Source of the DNA: Durusdinium trenchii
Taxonomy: Eukaryota > Sar > Dinophyceae > Suessiales > Symbiodiniaceae
Reading direction: 5' to 3'
DNA length: 64,000 nucleotides
NCBI GenBank assembly: GCA_963970005.1
Contig: CAXAMN010018580.1
Location: forward strand, 1 to 64,000
Part shown: positions 21,440-31,298 of the stretch, piece by piece
Layout of the letters: each line of letters begins with the position of its first letter
How positions within the stretch are numbered: position 1 is the first letter of the stretch
The notes under the pieces: model-generated
What the model was told of the DNA's origin: nothing
The model's database searches: none
The model's input: only the letters and a program-made list of their open reading frames with translations
Made by a program: the position numbers and the translations under genes

Positions 21440-22190
21440 AGGGAGAGAATGCTGCTGAGTGAACTTAGTTGCATGACCTTTTAGCTGTACACTTGGTCGC
21501 GTGATCACTGAAACACATTTCATCTAAGGGTTGATCTACGCCGCGTAGCAGGGGCCAAGAGTGGCACGGTCGAGCGTGGGCGGCGGTGACTTGTTCGCAT
21601 GGGGTGGAAACATCGCAAAACACCTTGGGCTTGTTTGCTGACCTTGGGCTTGTTTGCTTGGGCTTGGGTTCATTGGGGAGCGTGCCCAGGTGGACAAACT
21701 GGCTTCTGCCACTTTGAAGCTTGCTGAGGCAAGTGGCAATCGTCGACGCGGTGTTCGAAGCTGTTTGATAGACTTGTGGGGCCGTCGTCCAAAGCTGTGC
21801 ACACATCTGCAAACAAGTCATTCACAACTGCGTCATTCACAACCGTGGCAGGGGCGATCGAATGAGGACACCAGTGATCCATGCGGTGATGCACGCGGCC
21901 CGGGGCAGGGCTAGTGAGAGATGGTGGTAAATCTATGAGACATTGTACTGAAGCAACAATGGTCATTTAACTCTTCAACGCAACACATGTTGTTTATCAC
22001 GTCTCATGTCAAGAAGCTGGCCGCTAGCCCTGCAGTGTATGATCCACTTCGTTCTTCGTCTGTGACACGGTCACTGGAAGTGGAGAGGTAAGAAAAGTGT
22101 GCTTGTCACAGGAAATTTAAGGCAGATGTGTTTTCGAAACTCTGTTGTTGGTCGACTTTGGGACTGTGTTGGCTGTTTGGGAGTGACACT
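21440..22190. other. No confident gene
   Basis: Open frames on both strands are short and lack family features. A TGACCTTGGGCTTGTTTGCT-type direct duplication is seen near 21624-21660. Nothing else was supported. Confidence 0.45.
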
Positions 22191-22193
22191 CAG

Positions 22194-22420
22194 AGTTTAT
22201 AGATTGATAAGCTTTTTGTGTTTGATCTGCGTTTTTTTTATAGATTGATATTTTTTTGTGTTTGATCTATGGTTTTTTATAGATTGATACAATTTTTGTG
22301 TTTGATCTATGGCTTTTTTTTTATAGATTGATAAAATTTTTGTGTTTGATCTATGACTGTCTTATAGATTGATACACTTTTTTGTGTTTGATATATAGTT
22401 TATTTATAGATCGAAAAAAT
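22194..22420. repeat. Tandem repeat of about 43 bp, five copies
   Basis: The unit is TATAGATTGATA, a few variable bases, TTTTTGTGTTTGATCTATG and a short T-rich spacer. ATAGAT and ATCTAT within each unit are complementary, so each can fold. Confidence 0.93.
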
Positions 22421-22785
22421 AACTTCACATGGTCACTAGGCATGCTGGAGGCAAACGAAGCACTGAAGCAAACATACTCTCAGGAAGTGTCAACAGAGAT
22501 CGTTGCCAGACAGCAACGAGAACGTTTCGTGTGAGTGCAACAATGGTTCGGAAAATTGTTTTCTCCCATCAAACTTTCATGTAATTCAAGCTTACTTGGC
22601 GGTGCTGTGAGAGAATGAAGCCTGTAAAAAATCACCTCTTCACGTGGTGCATTGACCTTGGATAAGAGCTCTGATGTGAAAGATTGCAAAATGGTGCAAC
22701 GTTCGCGCAGTGAATGGAAAATACTGTGTGCGAAGCTTGCGTACGCAAATCAACACAATACCGAAAGATGTTGATGTTAAAACTC

Positions 22786-22916
22786 CACCACCTGGCCATG
22801 ACTTCCACGGTATTGTTGGTTTGCAAGCGGAACATCCCAACGAAGCGAAGCGAAGTTTGAAAAGAGTTCATGACACTCCACCACTTTGCCATGACTTCCA
22901 CGGTGTTGATTTGTAA
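22786..22916. repeat. 45-bp direct repeat pair
   Basis: ACTCCACCACCTGGCCATGA and ACTCCACCACTTTGCCATGA each continue with CTTCCACGGT, TTG and GTAAGC/GCAAGC-like ends. The copies start near 22782 and 22874. Confidence 0.75.
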
Positions 22917-23201
22917 GCACAGCTTTGAAAGAGTAGCTCATGAAGATGGCATGCATTGTGGCAAAAACAAGTCACTTTCATTAAGACTTTTGGAAAAGGT
23001 TGTTCTCAGCCTTTCATGTTTGTCCCCGTTGCTGACAGGTGAATACTTCATGCGCTTCAATGGCGCCACATGCATGTGATGATTCGTTGGTTTGTTTGTT
23101 TGATGGACATCCGCATGCAGGGAGTACATCTCGCATGCAGAGCATTGCTGCCCAAGTGTGTTGGTGTGTTTGTTCAGGCTCCCATTTTCTAGTGCCCGGC
23201 C

Positions 23202-23852
23202 ATGCCGATCATCTACGAGAGGGTTGATGTTCCTCACAGCTTCAAGATGGGCGATCCTCTTCCAAAAGCAAGAAAATGGCACGCGGTTTGGGAAGGCCAG
23301 AACAAGAAGGTGGAAGAGCGGTCCAACATCTTTTTCCATTGCTCCGCCATCTCCAGTGAAAGCACCCACAAGTTCTCCTTCTTTGAGGCAAATGAACATG
23401 AAGATCTTCTGCGATGGAGGTATTTTGGGAAGAAGCAACAGTTCATGGACAAGCTGATTCGCCCCATTCGGGGGGACTTGATTGTCAAGCTGCATGTGAT
23501 TCCTTCGGATGACGGCCTCAGGCAGCTGGTTTGCTTCAATGCAGCCTTCAGTGGAGACAACATGTACCGAGCCATTTGCTACTTCACGGCAGACCGAGTC
23601 ACCGTTGCCTCAATGCTGGACGACTTTCGCCCTCATGCTGTGCGGCTGAACCTCGTCACGTGGAACCAAAAGATTGTGGCGGTTCAAGTCGGCCTCAAGC
23701 AGCTATTGTGGAAGCCGGAAGGGATGCGCCCGCATGTGCCTCAGTGGCTTGAAGACATCGAGCCGTTGGAGTCAGACTCCAGCGGAATCGACATGCTCAC
23801 AGACAGTGAGGAGAGCTCTGAGTCGACCACGCTGATTTTGGGGCAGCAGTGA
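23202..23852 (+). CDS. Unknown 216-residue protein with acidic tail
   Basis: A single open frame with ATG at 23202 and TGA at 23850 has good protein character throughout: IIYERVDVPHSFKMGDPLPK, KHSFFEANEHEDLLRW-like charged segments, FMDKLIRPIRGDLIVKLHVI, and an acidic Ser-rich end (DSEESSESTT). No signal peptide, membrane segment or catalytic motif is visible. I do not recognise its fold. It precedes a fragment of the 11-kb gene (23877) and the MBD-like gene (24316), both on the same strand, so it may be part of a recurrent cluster of co-travelling dinoflagellate genes, which is inference. The start is supported by the lack of protein-like sequence upstream. Confidence 0.6.
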   Translation: MPIIYERVDVPHSFKMGDPLPKARKWHAVWEGQNKKVEERSNIFFHCSAISSESTHKFSFFEANEHEDLLRWRYFGKKQQFMDKLIRPIRGDLIVKLHVIPSDDGLRQLVCFNAAFSGDNMYRAICYFTADRVTVASMLDDFRPHAVRLNLVTWNQKIVAVQVGLKQLLWKPEGMRPHVPQWLEDIEPLESDSSGIDMLTDSEESSESTTLILGQQ

Positions 23853-23876
23853 GACATCCAATCCATGGAGCCGAGA

Positions 23877-23944
23877 GAGATCCAGGGCTTCACGATGCTA
23901 TCGTGAATGGTTTGCCGTGGCGTATGATAACCAAAGCAGTTGCC
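23877..23944 (+). pseudogene. 68-nt fragment of the 10.9-kb gene
   Basis: This stretch matches 11398-11465 with one base difference and in the same frame would encode RDPGLHDAIVNGLPWRMITK. Sequence on either side does not match. It lies 25 bases after the stop of the 23.2-kb gene. Confidence 0.9.
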
Positions 23945-23989
23945 ATGAGCCGAAAATGGTCCACCCTCCTGTCCTCTTATTCAAAGCAG

Positions 23990-24125
23990 TCTATTTATCG
24001 AAATGTGCACCTTTCGGTAATCAAGATCATGAGGGCTCAATGGTAATAAGAAGTTTTGGCCTGAACCCCCATCGGTTGCTTCAATTTTGAAAGGGGTGGC
24101 CTGACGAGCTTGCAGCAGAAAACAA
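23990..24125. repeat. Dispersed repeat, copy 1
   Basis: Words CACCTTTCGGTAATCAAGAT, CATGAGGGCTCAATGGTAAT and AAGGGGTGGCCTGACGAGCT occur in order. The same series is found at 24579-24715 inside an intron of the MBD-like gene. Confidence 0.88.
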
Positions 24126-24315
24126 AACGCTTGCAAGTCTTGCTTGCTGGGCGCAATTGGATTGACATGTTCCAGCTATAGGCTTGCGTTTGCCATGATT
24201 TGCCATGAGATGAGTATCGCTTGTCTTAACTTGGGCAGCTTGTTGACTTAACATGTCTCCTTGTTTGCGTCGCTTGAGCGTCTCTCAGTGCAGTCTCCAG
24301 CTTTGCGTGCCCAAC

Positions 24316-26142
24316 ATGGAACAAATCGTGGCGCAGGTGGCTGCGCTGACCAGAATGCTTGAGACCGTGACAGGTGAAGCGCAGAAGGCGGCCATTTGTG
24401 ATGCCCATTGTGCCTCCATCAAGACCCAGTTGCAAAACTTGACCGTGTCAGCTGGTGACGTCGAGCAATTCTCAACAGCCATGGTCGAGTCTGGTTGCTT
24501 GGAGTATGTGGTGTTTTTTTCCGATGGTTTTGTGAACACTGGGTTTCTCACCATAGACAGCTTTCAGTCAGTATTTTTTCGAAATGTCGACTATTCGAGC
24601 ACCTTTCGATAAGCAAGATCATGAGGGCTCAATGGTAATGAGAAGTGTTGGCCTGACCCGCCTGACCCCCATCGATTACTTCAATTTGAAAGGGGTGGCC
24701 TGACGAGCTTCCTTTGGGCAACAGAAAACCAGGTTTGAGGCCACCGCTTCCCATGCTGGAACTGTTTTGGAAACAGCGGTTGTTATAGCGCTGTTCAAGC
24801 CTTCCTCTTGCCAAGTGAGGCTTGAACGATGCGCAGATTGGTGAGTTGATTGAAGCTGCATCGGACAGGTTGGCATCTTCCAGCATCTCGCCGCCAACTG
24901 CACGGAAGAGCCTTCAGAAATTGGTTGACATTTGCCCTTTCTTGCTACCTGCTGAGCTGCAGACCCTCAAGTCCAAGGAACACCTACACCAGAAACTTAT
25001 GGTGATGGCACGGAGGGCAGTGCTCATTGGGTTGACAAACCCCACTGAGCCGACGACTGGTGGAATGGTCAAAACTTTGGAGCTGCTAGGTTCGCATGCC
25101 TTTCCAACTGGAAAGGCTTACGTGGACGCTGTCACTGAGCTCAAAAGCTACATTCGATCGGAAAGAGTGAAACTTCCGGCCGCGGCAGTGCATTTGACAG
25201 AGTTTCCTGCTAGTGCATCTGGTTTACCCCCGGAGCTGTATACTCGCGCGTATGGCACTGATGAAGAACCATGCGGAGAAGAAGGCCCAATGGCTCATGG
25301 CATTTCTGGACCGGTCAGGAGGAGTTCTAGGTTGGTGCAAGGTGCAAGTTCTTCGTCCATGGGATCTGGCAGCTGCGCTGATTCACCTGGCAATAGTTTT
25401 TAGGGATTCTGACCAAGTTTATAAACAACACATTTGCTTCGTTGGCAAATTGTTGTTTCTGTTTTCATGTTGTTTGGGACACTTGCATGGGCAAGCAAGG
25501 TATGCAGCTTGACCTGGCCCCTACCAGCGCAAACACATGCATGGGCACAAACTCTTCAATGCCTGCCATGGCTGCCAACATGGGCCAGTTCATGATGCAT
25601 TTCCAAACCATGGCGCAGATGTTTCACATGTTCGGCGGTGGTGGGTCGCATGGTCACCATCAAGAGTCTCAGCCTGCTCACAGGCCTCAACGAGCAAGGA
25701 CACAGTTGGCTTTGACAAATGCTGAGGAGCAACCGGAAGCCGCAGACCAAGAGCTGCAGGAAACTCCTCAGGAAGATGAGAATCGGATGCAGCCACTCAA
25801 GCCTGCTCAACAGGCAGACATGATGCTCAACGCGTGGAGCAACAGATCAAAGCAGCGTCAGACTCAGAAAGAAGCTGTGGAAGAAGAAGAAGAACAAAAA
25901 GGAGCCGTTGAAGAAGGTGAAGACGCAAAGGTTTTGAAGAAACCTGCCATGAAAAGGCCTGCAGCCTCCCCTGCTTCATGCCCCAGAAGAAGCCTTCTAC
26001 CAGTGCCAGTTCTACCAGCCTATGGAGAGTGGAAACTCGTACGAGGGGCGATGGAAAGCAGAAGGACAAGTACTACTTTGCACCGGATGGCAAGAGGTTC
26101 AGGATCCTGTCAGAAGCAAGGGCCTATGGCTATGATGGCTGA
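24316..26142 (+). pseudogene. MBD-domain-like gene, three exons, C-terminal frameshift
   Basis: Exon 1 (24316-24493) starts MEQIVAQVAALTRMLETV. An inferred GT-AG intron (24494-24819) joins VES to GLNDAQIGELIEAASDRLAS in phase 1. Exon 2 (24820-25395) carries an alpha-helical domain with GMVKTLELLGSHAFPTGKAY. A second inferred GT-AG intron (25396-25499, 104 nt) joins SPGN to SMQLDLAPTS. Exon 3 has Met-rich, Glu-rich and Lys/Pro-rich stretches (VLKKPAMKRPAAS). A one-base loss near 25977 moves the rest into another frame that reads WRVETRTRGDGKQKDKYYFA and PDGKRFRILSEARAYGYDG before TGA at 26140. That pattern (W, R.G, YYF.PDGK.FR) matches a methyl-CpG-binding-domain fold. Exon lengths sum to one base short of a full frame, as expected. 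If intact it would be a chromatin protein of about 465 residues. Similar proteins recur in Symbiodiniaceae. Confidence 0.6.
24579..24715. repeat. Dispersed repeat, copy 2, inside an intron
   Basis: This copy matches 23990-24125 (CATGAGGGCTCAATGGTAAT, AAAGGGGTGGCCTGACGAGC) and lies within the inferred first intron of the MBD-like gene, with a small internal duplication of CCTGACCC. Confidence 0.88.
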
Positions 26143-26310
26143 ACCAATGGATGCCTCCCGCACGCCGTGCAAATCTTTGCTGTGGCATGCCGGGTTTTGA
26201 GTGACACCGGACACCTGCTGTGTCAAAAAGTGATTCCAGCAATTGCGTGAACCTGTCATGACACTTTGTATGAATATGATCTTGCATCTTGCTGTATTGT
26301 GCTGTGGTCG

Positions 26311-26320
26311 NNNNNNNNNN
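26311..26320. other. Assembly gap (10 N)
   Basis: Ten unknown bases follow the MBD-like gene. Distances across this point are not reliable. Confidence 0.99.
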
Positions 26321-26639
26321 TTACTTAGGAAGCCATGGAAGCTGAGGAAGCTGAAAGCTTGGGGCTTCTCTTGAGCTGAAGATCTGAGGCTGCAAAGCAA
26401 AAGGATTGCTGAGAACAATTACAAAGAACCTGAGAAAGGACGCTGAATACAATCTATGAAAGGAAAATGAATACTACAGTCAACTACAAAAGATCCCTCA
26501 CCAGGAATCCAGATTTGTTTTGGTGATAGTTCATAAAAAAAGGACCTCCTGTTTGTTTGAGGGGGGGGGGCCGTTTACTAATCAGGCGCCAACATTATAG
26601 ACATTCACTGCGCGCGCTGCAAACTTCCAACAGTGACAT

Positions 26640-27020
26640 CGACAAAGAGCCCTTGCGAGCGCGGCCCCGCAAGCATGCCAACATTGACAGTTTGCACTCA
26701 AGAAGCCTGCCAGAAAAACACTTTTGCTGTTCAACAAGGACTTCCTGCTTGCGCGCGCGGCCCTGCAAGCGTCCCAGCACTAATTGACAGTTTGCACTCA
26801 AGAAGCCCGCCAGAAGAACACTTTTGCTGTCCAACAAGGACTTCCTGCTTGCGAGCGCAGCCCTGCAAGCGTGCCAGCATTGACAGATTTGCATTCAAGA
26901 AACCCACCAGAAGAACACTTTCGCTGTTCAACAAGGACTTCCTGCTGGCGAGCGCAGCCCTGCAAGCGTGCCAGCATTGACATTCAATTTGGGCAATCTT
27001 GCAAGCGCAGCGTTGCAAAA
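26640..27020. repeat. Tandem repeat of about 98 bp, about 3.5 copies
   Basis: Units contain ATTGACAGTTTGCACTCAAG at 26683 and 26783 (and a diverged ATTGACAGATTTGCATTCAA near 26879), CCAGAAGAACACTTTTGCTG and ACAAGGACTTCCTGCTTGCG. The open frames on both strands follow the repeat and are not genes. Confidence 0.93.
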
Positions 27021-27256
27021 GTGGCAGCGTTGATGTTCAAGGATTCCATGGTGCCTGTCAAGCAGGCAAAGACTAACTCACACGCTTTCACGGATGCCAT
27101 ATCTGAAGCGCTCTAAGTGCACTTGCTATGTAGGCTATGTGTACTTGCTATGTGTTGCGGTAAGTAGCACATATGTGACTTAGTAACTACAAGCTAACTA
27201 GAAAATAACTGCTTAATAAGTGGTTTAACAAGGCTAAATAATTATTAACCACTACG

Positions 27257-27494
27257 GGCCGCCAAGATTCCACCAACAGCACGCGCGCAAGAAACATGTG
27301 AAAACTCTAGTTACAATGGAGGGACGATTCGAGCATGATCCGAACACGACGCGAGACCGTCCGGAAACCGTCGTTCCGCAGAGCTTGACTTGCAAGGTTC
27401 GGAGCCATCCTTTATTGAAAAACACAACATTTCGTGCTTCCGCTATCTCTCAAACGCGCACTTTGTACGAGACTTCCTTCCAAAATGCATGTTG
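27257..27494. repeat. Dispersed element, second copy
   Basis: 27271-27494 matches 9357-9581 on the same strand. Its left end, GGCCGCCAAGATTCCA (27257-27272), is the exact reverse complement of the right end of the other copy (9782-9797). An AT-rich TTAGTAAC-type block (27110-27255) adjoins the end here, as one does at 9835. Confidence 0.85.
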
Positions 27495-27499
27495 AACAC

Positions 27500-27815
27500 C
27501 TGCAAAGCCAGAGCTAGAGCCAACTAAAGCTAGAGCTGACTGGAGTTAGAGCTGATTGGAGTCAGAGCTATCTAAGGCTAGAGCTGACTGGAGCTAAAGT
27601 GGAGCTAGAGAGCTGACTGAAACTACAGCTAACTAAGGCTAGAGCTGACTGGAATTAGAGCCAACTAAAGCTAGAGCTGACTGAAACTGGAGCTAACTAG
27701 AGCTAGAGAGCTGAGTGAATCTACAGCCAACTAAAGCTAGAGCTGACTGGAGTTAGAGCTAACTAAAGCTAGAGCTGACTGAAACTAGAGCTAACTAGAG
27801 CTAAAGCTGTTGAAA
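27500..27815. repeat. AGAGCT-based minisatellite
   Basis: Blocks such as AGCTAGAGCTGACTGGAGTT and AGAGCTAACTAAAGCTAGAG alternate for about 300 bp, with higher-order units of about 30-100 bp. No coding is supported. Confidence 0.93.
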
Positions 27816-27819
27816 GGCC

Positions 27820-28640
27820 GTAACACGAAAGTTTTGCACCCTAAACATCCTTTCAATATATACAATGTATAAGACCTCCATTGCGCAACACCGCATTGCA
27901 TTGCATTGGAATGTTCTTTTGGAACTCTACTCAACATGTTTTCTACGGAAAGTCGCAAACACAGCAAGTACGTCACTGGACGTTCCCTTGATATCAGAGG
28001 GCCGCAAAAGCCTTTTTTCCATTGGCGTTGGACTGTTGAAGCAACGCAAACAACCCCCTGCATCTGTACCATAATGTAGCTTGAACACAAAATTGGGATC
28101 AAACTATATTGTACATACACTGTATATATCTCGATTCCTCACACGCTATCTTACTGTGTAAAACTACTTTTGCACTAGTTTGGTCAACAACCCAATTCAT
28201 GGGATCGCCTTGCTTGGTGCGTTGAGTCCATTTCTTGACAAACCCTGATGGGCACTTAAGGTATCATTAAACACTGGCGTTCTCTTCTACGGAATCATTC
28301 AAATTCACTGAAGGGCAAAATTTCACTGCCCTTTTTGCCTCACACCTATCTAGGCCTTTGCCATCCCTTAAGGGATCACGTGTCTTCAAGAATTATAAAG
28401 CTACCAAACTACGAAAATGCTTTTCTGGCAGGGGCCTCGAAGGATTACTATAATTTTGGCGCGTTTTGCAAATCGCCTGTCATGCGGACCAAGTGGCCAA
28501 GGTTGGGTCCCGGTCTAAGGTTGGCAAAGGACCTGCAAAGACTCGAGGCAGGGAAACACGAAGGCAGAGAATCACCAGCAATATATGAATGCCGCAGCAT
28601 CTAAATGCAACAGGGCCGTGTAACAGCTGTGGTTTGCAAA
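27820..28640. other. No confident gene
   Basis: Short frames occur on both strands, none with family features. I see no repeats beyond short AT runs such as ATATATACAATGTAT. Confidence 0.4.
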
Positions 28641-28649
28641 AACTGCCTG

Positions 28650-28965
28650 CGCCAAAACTGGCTGGCACCAAAACAGTGCTGCGCAAATGCGGTCAAGTGT
28701 CGCATGCACATGTGGTGTAGTGTGGCGCGCATGGAGTTTTGTCAACACGGTATGTAAGAGTTGTCTGGCGCCAAAACAGTGCTGCGCAAATGCGGTCGAA
28801 TATCACATGCACGCTACGCATTAAGAGTTGCCTGGGTCGTGAGGAGAGGTTGCTACAGCATGTGGTGTGGTGAGGTTTGTCAACACGGCTTTACGTAGAG
28901 GCTGTGTTGCGTCAACACTCATTTGTTTAAAGCAATATGGTGTGTGAACGCTGGTTTGCGTAGAA
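28650..28965. repeat. Diverged tandem repeat of about 105 bp
   Basis: CCAAAACAGTGCTGCGCAAATGCGGTC appears in full at about 28667 and 28773 (quoted here as CCAAAACAGTGC plus TGCGCAAATGCGGTC); TTGTCAACACGG recurs at 28739 and 28878. The array is decayed. Confidence 0.75.
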
Positions 28966-30050
28966 GTTGCGACCTGTAAGCGTGGCATGTGTTTGAACCG
29001 TCGTCCCAGAGCGGCACGCGCATGCATTGCGTAGGAGTCGCATTGCGCAACCTCATTGTAAGAGCATTGAAAGGGGGGAGGGGGGACATTGAATTGGTAT
29101 ATCAATCTTTGGTCCCAAGCAGGCTGTTGAAGCTACCCCTGTGCTTCGCAAAGCAAGCTCAAGGTATCCCTTACCAGGCTGCCTTTTGTGACAAATCTTG
29201 ATGACCAGCAATCCGACGTGACTGTGGCTAGGGCATAACGTGATGCCCAGCTGCAATGGCTGCAATCTTAGGTCTCGACCACTTGCCCGCCGACTTTTCT
29301 GAGCAAAAACCTCCTCTAGCGCGCATGTGGCATTAGATGGCGAACTCGAACGTACCAGCTGCAGTGTCAAGAGTTACTGTACTACCTCCCGATTGTTAGT
29401 TGCACAAACAGTTCACTTAGCAAAACAAACAGTGCACATGTATCCTCGGGGGCATGGATACTCATTGCTTTCTCCTCGTCCTTGAAACGGAATGGCCTGG
29501 AAACCAAATAGCAATTGGCAATGGGTCGCGAAAAAAAGAACTGGCAGTGTCAAAAAGTCTGAACTCTGTTGTTGCTTGAAACTCTGAGAACGTGCGTGAT
29601 GTGCGCATTTTTGCAAATCACCCAGAATCCATGCAACTGTCAACTTCAAACCCAACAATCTCACCTGAAACTTTGCAGGCTGCTTGGACAAGATGAATTA
29701 GCCACTGGCACGCCTCATGTCATGCAAGTAGGCACGCTTCATGTCACGCAAGTTAAAAACCAGCTGTAAGTAAATCGTAGTCATATCTGTCTGGCGAAAG
29801 CATTGCAACGCGACAGTATTGCGCGCCCTACGTGCAGGTCAGTCTAGCCGAAGTCGAGTCTAGCCCACAGGTGGAAAGTGTTCAGAACGTTGCAGCACAT
29901 GGTTTTTCCTTGCCGCGAACAAGGACACTCCACGCACACTTTAACTGTAGCTGCCCTTGTCATCGTGGCGCGGAAGAGCAACTCAAAGCAAGTCCCCAAT
30001 GAAGGACAGAAGGTCGAAGTTGCAAGCTGTGTTTTCCGATTCGCGCGTCT

Positions 30051-30204
30051 GCGTGTGTGTGTGTGCCCCTTGTAGTCACAGGGATTCTTTTGAATTGTTT
30101 TCGTTTACTTCAGCAGGGGGCATGGCAGCTGTTTCCATAGCCATGCCAGCGAAGCTATGGGGTTCAGCCGGAAGGGAATGTGGAGCACATTCCTGTAACC
30201 TTTG
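30051..30204 (+). ncRNA. Structured pseudoknot-like module, copy D
   Basis: This copy has a GTGTGTGTG leader, a small hairpin (CCCTTGTAGTCACAGGG), then AGCAGG (30112-30117). Stem b is GCATGGC/GCCATGC (30120-30126 with 30140-30146). The loop of b pairs with a downstream strand: CCATA with TATGG (30135-30139 with 30156-30160) and GCTG with CAGC (30128-30131 with 30165-30168). The joint is CAGCGAAG. Hairpin d is GAATGTG/CACATTC. The closing 3' strand is decayed (GTAACCTTTGG in place of GTACCTGCT). It lies alone, far from the other four copies, in sequence without genes. Confidence 0.55.
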
Positions 30205-30234
30205 GTAAAGTGCTAATGCACCTGCTGATGTGAG

Positions 30235-30328
30235 CAGCCGTCGTCGTAGTAGCCATCGTCGTCGTAGTGACTAGTAGTAGTAGTGATAGTATTGGTAATA
30301 AAAACAATAACAATAATAGTAAGAGTAG

Positions 30329-30362
<34 letters not shown>

Positions 30363-30465
30363 GTAGTAGTCGGTGGTCGTAGTAGCAACCAATGGTAATA
30401 GTAGGTGACTAGTAGTAGTGGTGGTGGTGGTGGTGGTGGTAGTAGTAGTAGTAGTAGGTGAACCA
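30235..30465. repeat. GTA/GTG trinucleotide microsatellite
   Basis: Runs of TAG/AGT/GTG trinucleotides broken by short unique pieces. The Tyr/Leu-rich and Val-rich open frames here are artefacts of the repeat. Confidence 0.95.
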
Positions 30466-31090
30466 AGGTGCCTTCAGGTTGCGAGGCCGCCATTGCAGCT
30501 GCCACGCAAGCAGGCATGTACAGCAACCAATGGTCCTTGTAGTGAGGGTCCGATATGTACTGTTTGGTCCTTAGTTCTTCTATTTTCTTCCAACAGTACC
30601 AGCATCAAACATGAACCAAACAATAAACGACCAATGAGCTTGTACGTAATAATGACAATTATTTGGGAACATTTGGGGCCACGCTAAATCACCTGACATG
30701 GTGTTTGTAAGTAAGTCTCCGCAAAATGACATTGTCTGGGTGATCTGAAGCCAACTGCCGCCTGCGCCAAAATTGGCTGTCCACAACATCAAGGTTGTGG
30801 CCTGCGCCGCTTGCGTTTAGGATAAGAGTTAACGTGGTGAGGTCACCGATTGTTCTATGAGTGTTCGGGCCCGAACCCAAAAGAATGGATTGAATTCTTA
30901 TTGAGGATAGGTCAGCCAACCAGTAAACTTGAATCATAAACACAACAAACGGCCTTCATTGCAAAGATCACTGGCGCGCTGAAAGGAAAACACATGGGGG
31001 GCACCAGGCCCCCCCGTGCCCTTGAGGAATGCTCCGCGCATCCCAACTTGCAACCATGATTTCCTGGATGCTGAGAGCTTTTCGGTCATA
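30466..31090. other. No confident gene
   Basis: Short frames only, without family features. Nothing further supported. Confidence 0.4.
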
Positions 31091-31091
31091 G

Positions 31092-31274
31092 TCATAGTTT
31101 TTTAGTCATCCGTCTAAGTTGCTGTCGGACTTCCGGCGTAGTATCAAAAAAGGAAACCCCGGCATGAGTGGTAGATGTCAAGACCAACTGATTTAATGGT
31201 TCTTGCGCCATCAGAAGCCTGAAGACGGGCAATAAGACCTCACCATCTGCAAGGCCTGAAGGTGTGGGCCGCAC
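31092..31274 (-). other. Possible 3' exon of the adjacent DUF7869-like gene
   Basis: The - strand reads SGLADGEVLLPVFRLLMAQE and then TPEVRQQLRRMTKKL before a stop, which looks like real protein sequence. It lies just downstream of the DUF7869-like gene that ends at 31299 on the same strand. A splice from that gene is plausible but I could not find donor and acceptor that keep the frame. Confidence 0.3.
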
Positions 31275-31298
31275 CTACTTCCTAATCATTGTTTGCAG

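Noticed and set aside
26557-27116. Several overlapping ORFs on both strands
   Set aside because: All track the 98-bp tandem repeat and contain repeated peptides only because the DNA repeats.
30164-30526. Tyr/Leu-rich - strand ORF
   Set aside because: It is a translation of a GTA/GTG microsatellite.
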